DNA from: Chitinophagaceae bacterium
GTDB lineage: Bacteria > Bacteroidota > Bacteroidia > Chitinophagales > Chitinophagaceae
Assembly: GCA_947381435.1 (NCBI GenBank)
Contig: CANCVE010000004.1
Coordinates: 1 to 64,000 of the forward strand
Length of the DNA: 64,000 nucleotides
Direction of reading: 5' to 3'
The position numbers and the translations under genes were made by a program. A model generated the notes under the pieces. It was given only the letters and a program-made list of their open reading frames with translations, searched no databases and had not been told where the DNA came from. Positions 47,818-56,304 of the stretch are shown in pieces (the first letter of the stretch is position 1; the number at the start of each line of letters is the position of its first letter).

Positions 47818-48729
47818 ATGATGAATACAATTCCCCCATATCTACAGCAAGGCGACACCATTGGAATAGTTTGTCCCTCGGGATATTTGCCTTATAACAA
47901 TGCAGAAACTTGTATTGCGACTTTAAAACAATGGGGGTTTAAGGTTAAAGTGGGTAAAACCTTGGGCAATCAATTTAACTACTTTTCGGGTACCGATGAA
48001 GAAAGATTAGCCGACTTGCAATCTATGCTTGATGATAAAACTCTAAAAGCAATACTGTGTGGTAGAGGTGGGTATGGACTTAGTAGGATTATTGATTCCA
48101 TGAACTTTGAATCTTTCATTCAATACCCCAAATGGATAATTGGGTTTAGCGATATAACTATTCTTCATGCCCACATTAATAAACATTTTGGAATAGCAAC
48201 TATGCACGCCCCAATGGCTGCTGCTTTTAATGATAGAGGCTTTGAAAACGAATATGTACAATCATTGAAGCAAGTGTTAGTAGGTGAAGAAATTAGCTAC
48301 TCTTGCGCTGCACATCCGCTAAATAAAACGGGGAATGCACAAGGAGAGCTCATTGGAGGAAACCTAACTATTATTGCTCACTTGATTGGCTCAAATTCAG
48401 GGTATGATACTACCAGAAAGATTCTTTTCATGGAAGACATTGGAGAATATCTATACAATATAGATCGTTTATTTATTCAACTAAAAAGAAGTGGTCTATT
48501 ACATAATCTTGCTGCATTAGTGATTGGTGGATTCACTGACATGAAAGATACCATCATTCCTTATGGCAGTGATGTATATTCTATCATTCATGAACACCTT
48601 TCAAGTTATGATTATCCAGTTTGCTTTGGTTTCCCTGTAGGTCATCAAACCAATAATTACGCATTAAAAGTAGGAGGCGTATATCAGTTGAGTGTAACAG
48701 ACAATGAAGTGGTTCTTAAAGAAAGATAG
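47818..48729 (+). CDS. LD-carboxypeptidase (peptidase family S66)
   Basis: The 303-residue protein starts with the family pattern LQQGDTIGIVCPSGYLP, then ILCGRGGYGLSRIID. The catalytic serine is in WIIGFSDITILHAHI. The catalytic glutamate region follows (GNLTIIAHLIGS, then FMEDIGEYLYNIDRLF). The C-terminal histidine is in CFGFPVGHQTNNYALKVG. S66 enzymes cleave the L-lysyl/diaminopimelyl-D-alanine bond of murein tetrapeptides during cell-wall recycling. No signal peptide is present, so it is cytoplasmic. Starts at 47818 or 47821 are equally possible. Confidence 0.92.
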   Translation: MMNTIPPYLQQGDTIGIVCPSGYLPYNNAETCIATLKQWGFKVKVGKTLGNQFNYFSGTDEERLADLQSMLDDKTLKAILCGRGGYGLSRIIDSMNFESFIQYPKWIIGFSDITILHAHINKHFGIATMHAPMAAAFNDRGFENEYVQSLKQVLVGEEISYSCAAHPLNKTGNAQGELIGGNLTIIAHLIGSNSGYDTTRKILFMEDIGEYLYNIDRLFIQLKRSGLLHNLAALVIGGFTDMKDTIIPYGSDVYSIIHEHLSSYDYPVCFGFPVGHQTNNYALKVGGVYQLSVTDNEVVLKER

Positions 48730-48747
48730 TAGATATTAGTTAGTGGA

Positions 48748-48803
48748 TATTAGTTAGGAGATATTATTTGTACACGACACAATTAATATCTCCTATCTAA
48801 TAT
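48748..48803. terminator. Foldback between converging genes
   Basis: TTAGGAGATATTA pairs with TAATATCTCCTA between the LD-carboxypeptidase and GH43 genes. There is no clean T-run, and the arms are heptamer-type repeat DNA, so a terminator role is tentative. Confidence 0.45.
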
Positions 48804-48816
48804 ATACTAGCTAAAC

Positions 48817-50493
48817 TTACTTCTCTATTCTAAACCAATCATAATCTGCATAACCTGTCTCATAAGTTTTGCCATGACGTGTAGCAAATATGCCCACTTT
48901 GGCACCTACCCACTTACCTTTCTTAGCTTCAAACGCTTCTCCTATTGGTTTGTAAGTAATACCATCCTCACTATAGCTAAAGTTGCACAGTGCATTGCCA
49001 TAATCTGTATTCTCTGCATTATGTACTTGTTTATTATCTGGTGCAGCATTGGTTATGTTAACTTTAAAGTATAGGGTTTCGCTATTTACAACAACATTTC
49101 CAATCTTCTGTTCACCTTTACCATGTTCCGCATCAATACATTTGGTTTGAGAAACAACCAGTCCTTGCGGTGTCTTTTTTACTGATAAGTAGGAGTAATC
49201 AATACCTGTTACGATAATACCAGTCTCTTCATCATCCGTTCTAGGAGTAAAGGTAAACTTAGTGCTAGCCGTGAAGTTAGGTGCTGGGAATTTCTGTGTC
49301 AACAAGTTAGGCACTTGCCAAAAGTTATTTGAACCCTCTGGAACAGGCACATTATACAAACGGATAAACCCATAGCTTCTGCCCGCAGGAAAACCAAAGT
49401 TGCTTTTAGGGTTTGCATTCCACTGCCACTGAAGACCAAGTTTGCTCTCATTGAATTCATCACTTTCTACTGGTGTAGCTATTGGATACACTTTACCTAC
49501 ATTAGGTTTCTTATAGCTTTGTACTGGTTCGCCTATTCCGTTTCCATCTACATCTACGCCCATCATTGGCCAATCGTTCACCCATTTTACTGGCTCTAGG
49601 TGGGCTATTCTACCATAAGTATCTTTATCTTGAAAGTGAATAAACCAACTCTCACCAGTTTGCGTATCTACCCATCCCCCTTGGTGAGGGCCATTGGTAA
49701 TCGATTTACCTTGCTCTAAAACAATCTTTTGTTCATAAGGTCCATAAATATTTTTACTCCTCATGGCTAGTTGCCACCCCTTACCTACACCACCAGCCGG
49801 CGCCATAATGTAGTAATAACCATTGCGTTTGTATAGTTTTGGCCCTTCGAGTGTAGGGTTTTTGTCGTGACCATCTAATACTATTGCACCATCATCCAAT
49901 ACACGTGTGCCATCTGCACTCATTTTGTTTAGTATTAATGTGCTTTTCATACCAGCCCTACTTGCAGCTAAACCGTTTATGAGATAAGCTTCACCATCCT
50001 CATCCCAAAAAGGGCATGGGTCAATCCATCCTTTCGCTTTTTTAACTAATAAAGGCAGACTCCATGGGCCAGCAGGATTGGTTGCTTTAATCATATAAAT
50101 ACCTAAGTCGGGATCAGGATAATATAAATAAAACTCCCCATTATGAAAGCGGATGGCAGGGGCCCAAACGCCACCACCATTCTGAACGGTATCAAATCTG
50201 TCATAAGGAGGTTGTAGCGTAAGTGCATTCCCGATGATAGTCCAGTTTACCAAGTCTTTAGAGTGAAGTATAGGAATACCAGGCACATAATTGAAGCTAG
50301 ATGCTACCAAATAATAATCATCACCAACACGAATTACATCAGGATCTGAATAGTCGGCATGGATAATTGGGTTTTTAAAAGTACCATCTCCATTATCGGC
50401 AACCCAAACTTTAGATACGTAGTTGGAGGGCTTTTGAGCATTAGAAATGTAGGTTGAGGAGAATAGAATGACTAAAGCAATTAATTTTTTCAT
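48817..50493 (-). CDS. Glycoside hydrolase family 43 (beta-xylosidase/arabinosidase type)
   Basis: The 558-residue protein has a signal peptide (MKKLIALVILFSSTYISNAQ). A five-bladed propeller carries the three GH43 acidic residues: the base in HADYSDPDVIRVGDDYYLVA, the modulator in GWIDPCPFWDEDGEAYLING, and the acid in TLEGPKLYKRNGYYYIM. A C-terminal concanavalin-like domain starts near 350 (SKLGLQWQWNANPKSNFGF). It should act in the periplasm or at the surface on xylan- or arabinan-type oligosaccharides. No SusC/SusD genes are adjacent, so it is not in an obvious polysaccharide utilisation locus. Confidence 0.92.
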   Translation of the reverse strand: MKKLIALVILFSSTYISNAQKPSNYVSKVWVADNGDGTFKNPIIHADYSDPDVIRVGDDYYLVASSFNYVPGIPILHSKDLVNWTIIGNALTLQPPYDRFDTVQNGGGVWAPAIRFHNGEFYLYYPDPDLGIYMIKATNPAGPWSLPLLVKKAKGWIDPCPFWDEDGEAYLINGLAASRAGMKSTLILNKMSADGTRVLDDGAIVLDGHDKNPTLEGPKLYKRNGYYYIMAPAGGVGKGWQLAMRSKNIYGPYEQKIVLEQGKSITNGPHQGGWVDTQTGESWFIHFQDKDTYGRIAHLEPVKWVNDWPMMGVDVDGNGIGEPVQSYKKPNVGKVYPIATPVESDEFNESKLGLQWQWNANPKSNFGFPAGRSYGFIRLYNVPVPEGSNNFWQVPNLLTQKFPAPNFTASTKFTFTPRTDDEETGIIVTGIDYSYLSVKKTPQGLVVSQTKCIDAEHGKGEQKIGNVVVNSETLYFKVNITNAAPDNKQVHNAENTDYGNALCNFSYSEDGITYKPIGEAFEAKKGKWVGAKVGIFATRHGKTYETGYADYDWFRIEK

Positions 50494-50576
50494 TGAAGCC
50501 TGTTGTTTAAAACGTTATTATTTTTCTGTAAAACTAATAAATCTTGATTGATTATGATTAATTAGGTTTAATTGGA

Positions 50577-50664
50577 TGCATAAAAGATTTTCGCTTTTAA
50601 GACGCATTGATATGCGTCTCTACATTCGCAACATAATTTATAAAGCGAAAAACTTTTATGCGCC
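50577..50664. repeat. Nested inverted repeat GCATAAAAG...CTTTTATGC
   Basis: GCATAAAAGATTTTCGCTTT pairs with AAAGCGAAAAACTTTTATGC, enclosing AGACGCAT/ATGCGTCT, another palindrome. It lies upstream of the GH43 gene and downstream of the VOC gene. Confidence 0.65.
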
Positions 50665-50720
50665 CGTTTAATTTGTATTCAGAAGTTTTTCAATAGAGGA
50701 CGACGTACTGTTACTAATAA

Positions 50721-51110
50721 TTAGTTTTCATACAATTCTAAAGGCAAATCATCGGGATCTTTAAAGAAAAAGAACTTCTTATTAGTAGATTCATCTACTC
50801 TAATAGGTTCACATTCTATTCCTGATAACTCTAATTGCAACTTTGCTTCGCTAATATTATCAACAGTAAAAGCCAAATGCCTCAAACCCATGGCTTCTGG
50901 TCTGGTTGGTCTTAGTGCTGGAGAAGGAAAGGAAAATAATTCGATGGTATAATGTCCATTCAAGGATAAGTCTAGTTTATAGCTATCCCTTTCTTGTCTG
51001 TAAATCTCTTGGTCAATGTTAAAGCCAAGTATCTGTGTGTAGAAGTGTTTGCTTTTTTCGTAATTACTACAGATGATGGCAATATGATGAACTCCTTTTA
51101 ATGATAGCAT
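50721..51110 (-). CDS. VOC (glyoxalase-like) family protein
   Basis: The 129-residue protein has the two beta-alpha-beta-beta-beta modules of the vicinal-oxygen-chelate fold. Metal-ligand positions are His8 or His9 (LKGVHHIAIICSNYEKS), the glutamate in YTIELFSFP, the histidine in GLRHLAFTVDN and the glutamate in PLELYEN. It resembles the YaeR/SMU1112-type group of glyoxalase-like proteins. The substrate is unknown. It is monocistronic. Confidence 0.88.
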   Translation of the reverse strand: MLSLKGVHHIAIICSNYEKSKHFYTQILGFNIDQEIYRQERDSYKLDLSLNGHYTIELFSFPSPALRPTRPEAMGLRHLAFTVDNISEAKLQLELSGIECEPIRVDESTNKKFFFFKDPDDLPLELYEN

Positions 51111-51214
51111 ATTCTTATATTGAGATTAATAGAGGGCAAATCTACTTTTAATGTAACTACCAAGAATGTTTTACCACAGATTTAAAAGTTGTGGGGTATT
51201 GTTTCCGAGTTATA

Positions 51215-51365
51215 TAACTTATGGAGAAGTAAAGAGTTTCAACACATAGTTTTCATAGGCACATAGTCAACATAGGTTTAGCGTGTAAGTAGTTTGAGAA
51301 AAAGGACACATTGAGAATGCTATTTCATAGCATTGATCAACATCTTTTGAAAGAAGTTTTATAGT
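51215..51365 (+). repeat. Dispersed CACATAGG-type intergenic repeat
   Basis: It begins TTATGGAGAAGTAAAGAG and contains AACACATAG, CATAGG and the small hairpin ATGCTATTTCATAGCAT. It matches the copies at 121-290 (inverted), 55925-56095, 60827-60975 and 60984-61103. Confidence 0.7.
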
Positions 51366-51367
51366 GG

Positions 51368-51465
51368 GCGTTAACAAGGAACACAAAGATTTTACATTGA
51401 ATGAAACATACCTCCCATGTTTCAATAATACCCCCATATCCTTGTGTTCCTAGTGATGAAATAAT
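51368..51465. repeat. Imperfect inverted repeat, AAGGAACACAAAG family
   Basis: AACAAGGAACACAAAG pairs with CCTTGTGTTCCTAG across about 95 bp. It abuts the 3' end of the glutathione peroxidase gene and belongs with the foldbacks at 13482-13612 and 47637-47748. Confidence 0.55.
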
Positions 51466-51473
51466 TCAATATT

Positions 51474-52064
51474 TTATTTCTCGATGGCTTCAATCACACG
51501 TTTATCTAAGGGAGAAAAGCCCTGATAAAAAAAGTTCGTAAGCGTTCCGTCTTCATTGATGAGGTATTTGCAAAAGTTCCAAGTAGGTTCTTTCTTGCAC
51601 CAGCCATTTTTAGTTTCATCGGTAAGCCATTTATATATTTCTGTTTGATTCTCTCCTTTCAATACACTCCCTTTTTTCATTACAGGAAAAGTAACGCCGT
51701 AGTTTAGCTTGCAAAACTGTGCAATAGTAGAATCGGCATGTGGCTCTTGCCCTCTAAAGTCGTTTGATGGAAAGGCAATGATTACTAGTTTGTCCTTATA
51801 CCTTTTATAAAGCGTTTCTAGTTCTTTATACTGAGCTGTGTAACCACAATTGCTAGCAGTATTTACTAGTAATAGTTTCTTGCCTTTGTATTTTTCCAAC
51901 AAAAATGTGTCGTTGTTATTTGCCATTACCTCAATAGTATAAATGCTAGTAAGCGGGAGTTTATTATTCTGGTTTATAAGCCAAGCATCTTTAGCAGGCA
52001 ATAGCTTGTTTATAAATAATAAAAAAGGATAGATGAACTTTAGAAAAGTTTGTTGAAATGTCAT
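51474..52064 (-). CDS. Glutathione peroxidase family protein (cysteine type)
   Basis: From the ATG at 52064 the protein has 196 residues; the extension to 52088 begins with TTG. After an N-terminal hydrophobic stretch (FIYPFLLFINKLL) the thioredoxin-fold core carries the peroxidatic cysteine in NTASNCGYTAQYKELE. FPSNDFRGQEP and EPTWNFCKYLI supply the catalytic partners. The active site uses TGT/TGC cysteine codons, so it is not a selenoprotein. The family reduces peroxides, usually with thioredoxin in bacteria. The hydrophobic N-terminus may anchor or export it. Confidence 0.9.
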   Translation of the reverse strand: MTFQQTFLKFIYPFLLFINKLLPAKDAWLINQNNKLPLTSIYTIEVMANNNDTFLLEKYKGKKLLLVNTASNCGYTAQYKELETLYKRYKDKLVIIAFPSNDFRGQEPHADSTIAQFCKLNYGVTFPVMKKGSVLKGENQTEIYKWLTDETKNGWCKKEPTWNFCKYLINEDGTLTNFFYQGFSPLDKRVIEAIEK

Positions 52065-52252
52065 ACTGCTATTTGGGTAGTACAACAACCTTTAACCACA
52101 AATAGTTTTATGAAGTAAATGCGGACTCCAACGAAGTCAATTATTACTCCCGCCTACTATCCACTAAACGCTAATATCATCCTTAACAATTTGGTTACGA
52201 TGCGTTAATGATAGGGTAACATTAGTTGCGGTATTTTGACAAACTTTAAGAA

Positions 52253-53128
52253 ATGGAAAGAAGACAAGTTGAAGTGGTTGTAATGAGTGATCTTCACTTG
52301 GGCACCTATGGTTGCAATGCAAAAGAAATAGTAGACTATCTTAAAAGTATTTCTCCGCAGATTTTGGTTCTCAATGGCGATATCATTGATGGTTGGCAAT
52401 TTAAAAAGAGTTATTTCCCTGTAGCCCACATGCAAGTTATAAAAGAAATAATGAACTTGCTAAGCAAAGGCACAAGGGTAATATACATTACCGGAAACCA
52501 TGACGAAATGATGCGTCGATACTCCGATTTGCAAATAGGCAACTTTCAATTGACAGATAAACTAGTGATGGAAATAAATGGTAAAATGACATGGATGTTT
52601 CATGGAGACGTGTTTGATGCCACTACAAAAGGAGGGGCAAAACTATTAGCAAAGCTTGGCGGACAAGGATATGATTTACTCATCATCATTAATGGTATTA
52701 TTAATTGGATGCTTAAATTGATGGGAAAAGAGAAGATGAGTTTTAGTAAGAAGGTGAAGAATGGCGTTAAGAAAGCTGTATCGTGGATTGGCGATTTTGA
52801 ACAGACCGCTGCTGAACTAGCCATAGAAAAGAAATACGACTATGTGATATGTGGTCACATCCATCAACCACAAAAAAGAGTAGTTACTACCGATAAAGGA
52901 AGTGTTATTTATTTGAATAGTGGTGATTGGATAGAAAACTTAACAGCATTGGAATACAATAATAATGATTGGACTATTTATCAATACGACGCTAAACAAT
53001 TTAATACACCAAAGGCGCCTGTGGTAGCTATGGAGAAGCGTTTGCCAAAGCTAAATGTGATGCCGGAGGAGATAATGCTGTATAATTCTGTAATATCAAT
53101 GGGAGGTGCGGTGAAATTAACTTTATAA
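52253..53128 (+). CDS. UDP-2,3-diacylglucosamine diphosphatase-like metallophosphoesterase
   Basis: The 291-residue protein has the calcineurin-like metal motifs: VVVMSDLHLGTYG, LVLNGDIIDGW, YITGNHDEMMR and CGHIHQPQKR. These match the LpxH-like group that cleaves UDP-2,3-diacylglucosamine to lipid X in lipid A synthesis. Bacteroidota carry several paralogues and the closest group here is the LpxH-related one that sits with glycosyltransferases, so the exact substrate is uncertain. The next gene starts 10 bp after its stop, which indicates an operon. Confidence 0.82.
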   Translation: MERRQVEVVVMSDLHLGTYGCNAKEIVDYLKSISPQILVLNGDIIDGWQFKKSYFPVAHMQVIKEIMNLLSKGTRVIYITGNHDEMMRRYSDLQIGNFQLTDKLVMEINGKMTWMFHGDVFDATTKGGAKLLAKLGGQGYDLLIIINGIINWMLKLMGKEKMSFSKKVKNGVKKAVSWIGDFEQTAAELAIEKKYDYVICGHIHQPQKRVVTTDKGSVIYLNSGDWIENLTALEYNNNDWTIYQYDAKQFNTPKAPVVAMEKRLPKLNVMPEEIMLYNSVISMGGAVKLTL

Positions 53129-53138
53129 AATTGTTGTT

Positions 53139-54224
53139 ATGCAATATGCAAATAAGTTACTCAAAATATTGTATTCAGTTCAGGCCACTGGCAATGGGCA
53201 CATAGCTAGGGCTATGCAACTATTACCTTACTTACAACAGTATGGCGAAGTAGATGTGTTTTTGAGTGGAAGCAATAGCAACCTCAATGCTGCCTTGCCC
53301 ATAAAATATAGGAGCAAAGGATTGAGTTTGTTTTATGGCAATAGGGGAGGACTCGATTACCTAAAGATGTGGAAGGAATTGAGCATTAGCAGGATATGGA
53401 AGGAAGCCCATGAGTTGCCCGTAGAGCACTATGATTTAGTGATTAATGATTTTGAAAGTATAACCTCACTTGCTTGTAAGATAAAGAAGGTAAAGAGCAT
53501 TAATTTTGGTCACCAGGCAAGTTTTCTTTCTAGTAATACTCCAACACCCGCCAAGAGAGACCTCATTGGCGAATGGATACTGAAACATTATGCTACTGCT
53601 AGCGCTAATGTGGGGCTACATTTTGAGAGTTATGATGATTTTATTTACTCTCCCATCATCAAGGACAATATTATAAAGGCACAACCAACCAATATAGGGC
53701 ATGTATCTGTTTATTTGTCGCATTATAGTGATGAGGTAGTGGTAAATGCACTTAAGGCTTGTGCAGATATTCCTTTTCAGGTGTTTTCTAAGAAGGTTAC
53801 TAATGCCGAGCAAAAAGGAAATGTTACCTTACTGCCTATTAGCAATGAAGGGTTTAATAATAGTATGATTAATGCCGCAGGTGTAATTACTGGAGCTGGT
53901 TTCGAGACTCCTGCAGAGGCTTTGTATCTGGGAAAAAAGCTGATGTGTTTACCTATCAAGGGGCAATACGAGCAGTTGTGTAATGCAGCCGCACTAGAAA
54001 GATTCAGGGTGCCGATAGTAGATAAAATTGATGGTAAATTTGGTAACAACATCTATCAATGGCTTTCTGGGATGCATCCTAAGCCTTTGGAGCTTACAAA
54101 GTCTACCCAACAAATAGTTGATATAGTAATAGAGAAAGGATTAGCCCAAAAAGGTGTGGATCAATCAGCAAATAAATACGGCCTTGCCCAACATCATTAC
54201 CCAGATAATCTTTCGTTGGCATAG
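53139..54224 (+). CDS. GT-B type glycosyltransferase
   Basis: The 361-residue protein begins with the sugar-acceptor loop ILYSVQATGNGHIARAMQLL, typical of GT-B glycosyltransferases related to MurG and UDP-glucosyltransferases (PF13528). The C-terminal half carries the donor-binding pattern MINAAGVITGAGFETPAEAL, then LCLPIKGQYEQLCNAAALER-like residues. It is probably cytoplasmic and peripheral to the membrane. Tight linkage to the LpxH-like phosphatase gene suggests a role in glycolipid or lipopolysaccharide synthesis, which is inference. Confidence 0.82.
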   Translation: MQYANKLLKILYSVQATGNGHIARAMQLLPYLQQYGEVDVFLSGSNSNLNAALPIKYRSKGLSLFYGNRGGLDYLKMWKELSISRIWKEAHELPVEHYDLVINDFESITSLACKIKKVKSINFGHQASFLSSNTPTPAKRDLIGEWILKHYATASANVGLHFESYDDFIYSPIIKDNIIKAQPTNIGHVSVYLSHYSDEVVVNALKACADIPFQVFSKKVTNAEQKGNVTLLPISNEGFNNSMINAAGVITGAGFETPAEALYLGKKLMCLPIKGQYEQLCNAAALERFRVPIVDKIDGKFGNNIYQWLSGMHPKPLELTKSTQQIVDIVIEKGLAQKGVDQSANKYGLAQHHYPDNLSLA

Positions 54225-54262
54225 TTGTTTTTGCTGATGAATGACAATATTATACTATTATG

Positions 54263-54301
54263 AAAAAGTCCTCAATACTTTTGCAGTAATGAGGGCTTTT
54301 T
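54263..54301. terminator. Terminator between converging genes
   Basis: AAAAAGTCCTCA pairs with TGAGGGCTTTTT around a 15-base loop, 38 bp after the glycosyltransferase stop. It also faces the minus-strand gene at 54331-55395. Confidence 0.82.
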
Positions 54302-54330
54302 GTATGTTTCTTATAGCTGATTAATTGCCA

Positions 54331-55395
54331 TTAAACTGTCCCACTTTCAGGTACTATTTCTACCACAACCTCGGTTGCAAGCTTTGCGGCTGCTTTTGCT
54401 TCCTTTCTTACTTTAGCTTTTGCTGCAATAATGGCTTTTTCGTCGGCAATGGCTTGAGCGAGCGTTACTTTTAGGGCAGTTTCCTGTTCTGGCGTCATTA
54501 CACCGGGTATAAGGTTTACAAAAAAGGAATTCTTTTTACCACGTACTATATCTACTGCTACTATTTTGGTAAGGAAGCCGGGCTTTTTAAAGGTTCCAAT
54601 TGCTGAACCCGCCATTACGGTAGTATATTGTAGCACACCTCCCACATTGCTGACCAATACCTCTTTTGATTTTGACAATGTACATTCTACACCCGCTAAT
54701 ACTCCCCCTGTTTCTGTACTAGAAATATTGAAGATTACCGGCGTGTGAAGCACTGTGATAGCAGGAATTTTACAAGCCTTAATTAATAGGTTATAGAATG
54801 TGCTATTTGTTTTCTTGTACTTCTTAGCAAGCAACTTTACCGTTAGCACATTTTCGTTCATCACCTTCATGGTGTCTTCGAACTTCTTTGTAACAACGCT
54901 TGAGCCACCATTTACTAGGTTTGAGGAGCTTGTAAGACCTGTGTACTTGGTTATTGAGGTTAAAAAAGTGGCCAATTGTGCGGCTGTAATATAATCGACT
55001 GTTATAAGTGCTAAGTTATCGTGCATTGTATTGTATGCACTCATTAACCGGCTGCCACAAAGTGCATCAGATTTTGAGAAATAGTAAGATACTGTACCAT
55101 GCAAAGACTTAGACAATATTAGGTTCTTATCCAAATTTAATTTCACTATGCAGCTAGCACTTAATTCGGCTGCTATGGCGCAGGAGTTGATTTTTGCTAT
55201 CATTTTTTCGGCACTATAGCCTGTATTATCAGCGGCTGCTTCGATAGATGCCTCAATGGACAATTCATTGTCGGCTCGGACTTTTATTGCCAAGGCAATA
55301 AAGGCAGGATTATCTGCATACTCAGCTTCTTTATCATTTATAAACGTTACCAAGGAATCATTTCTTGTTCTTCTTGCTTGCAATGCATTTTTCAT
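54331..55395 (-). CDS. Unrecognised protein, helical bundle plus beta-sandwich
   Basis: I start at the ATG at 55395 (MKNALQARRTRNDSLVTFIN), giving 354 residues; the nearby upstream start is TTG. There is no signal peptide. Residues 1-210 look like a long-helix bundle (AFIALAIKVRADNELSIEAS, then FLTSITKYTGLTSSSN). Residues 225-310 look like a carboxypeptidase-regulatory-like beta-sandwich (GGVLAGVECTLSKSKEVLVS, then AIGTFKKPGFLTKIVAVDI). An Ala/Lys-rich helix ends the protein. I know no name for it. Size, layout and the upstream 42-bp array parallel the gene at 20743-21711, though the sequences are not obviously homologous. Confidence 0.78.
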   Translation of the reverse strand: MKNALQARRTRNDSLVTFINDKEAEYADNPAFIALAIKVRADNELSIEASIEAAADNTGYSAEKMIAKINSCAIAAELSASCIVKLNLDKNLILSKSLHGTVSYYFSKSDALCGSRLMSAYNTMHDNLALITVDYITAAQLATFLTSITKYTGLTSSSNLVNGGSSVVTKKFEDTMKVMNENVLTVKLLAKKYKKTNSTFYNLLIKACKIPAITVLHTPVIFNISSTETGGVLAGVECTLSKSKEVLVSNVGGVLQYTTVMAGSAIGTFKKPGFLTKIVAVDIVRGKKNSFFVNLIPGVMTPEQETALKVTLAQAIADEKAIIAAKAKVRKEAKAAAKLATEVVVEIVPESGTV

Positions 55396-55462
55396 TTTTT
55401 TCAATTTTAAGTATGATTAACTAATTTTTAAACCCTTTTTTCACTCCATTTTCAATTATGCT

Positions 55463-55700
55463 TACAGATGTGTGTTTTATGCCGTATGATTGATCAAATA
55501 CCTTGTATGATTAATGTTTTATTCCGTATGATTAGTCAAATACCTTGTATGATTAGTGTTTTATCTTGTATGATTAGTCAAATACTTTGTATGATTAGAG
55601 TTTTATTCCGTATGATTAGTTAAATACCTAGTATGATTAGTGTTTTATCTTGTATGATTAATCAAATACCTTGTATGATTAGTGTTTTATGCGTTCATGA
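55463..55700. repeat. Tandem array, 21-bp units in alternating A/B pairs (42 bp)
   Basis: GTATGATT occurs at 55484, 55505, 55526, 55547, 55568, 55589, 55610, 55631, 55652 and 55673, exactly 21 bp apart. Two unit types alternate: one continues AGTCAAATACCTT, the other AGTGTTTTAT, so the higher-order period is 42 bp. Degraded units flank both ends. It starts about 68 bp upstream of the minus-strand gene at 54331-55395. Confidence 0.93.
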
Positions 55701-55924
55701 TCAAAAAAGATGCAGGGAGTTATATTTTTCCTCTTGTGAGGGTTATTACTTCTTAATTGCAAGCGAGTGAAACGGTATGAAAAATTATACATAGTTACCT
55801 TTTAATTATTTTACAAAAATCCACCGTATGCCACTTTTAATCATTATACAATTCTTGGTATTAGTTATATGATTACTGGGTTTTATTAGTTTTCATCGCC
55901 AAAGATTACTATTACCCGGCGATG

Positions 55925-56095
55925 TAGCTTATGGAGAAGTAAAGGGGGTCAACACATAGGATTCATAGGAACATAGATCACATAGGTTTAAATTATTATT
56001 TTAAGTTTTAAATTTTGAATTTTGAAGATAAGGTCACACAGAAAATGTTATTTCATAACATTGACCAACAATTTTTGAAAAAACTTATATATTAG
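55925..56095 (+). repeat. Dispersed CACATAGG-type intergenic repeat
   Basis: It shows TTATGGAGAAGTAAAG, CAACACATAGGATTCATAGG, ACATAGATCACATAGG and a late ATGTTATTTCATAACAT hairpin. It precedes recombinase remnant copy 1, as two further copies precede remnant copy 2. Confidence 0.7.
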
Positions 56096-56304
56096 GAACA
56101 TAAGGAACCTAGTTTTTTTTTAAATCGTGGTGCTGTAGGCATCTCTTAAAAAATAAATCCTTGTTTTATGGTTAGGATTGTCTGAATCAGGATTAATTTG
56201 ATTTAAGGATATGTAGGATTACTGAGTGATCTAATTTTTAAATCCTACATTCAATCTAATACTGTTTTAGACTTACTACAAAAAAAATTATCCTTCCTGA
56301 ATAT

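Noticed and set aside
51474-52064. Selenocysteine in the glutathione peroxidase
   Set aside because: The active-site position is an ordinary cysteine codon within the ASNCGYT motif; no in-frame TGA is present.
55463-55700. CRISPR array
   Set aside because: The units are contiguous 21-bp tandem copies with no unique spacers, and no cas genes are in the window. The same holds for the other three arrays.
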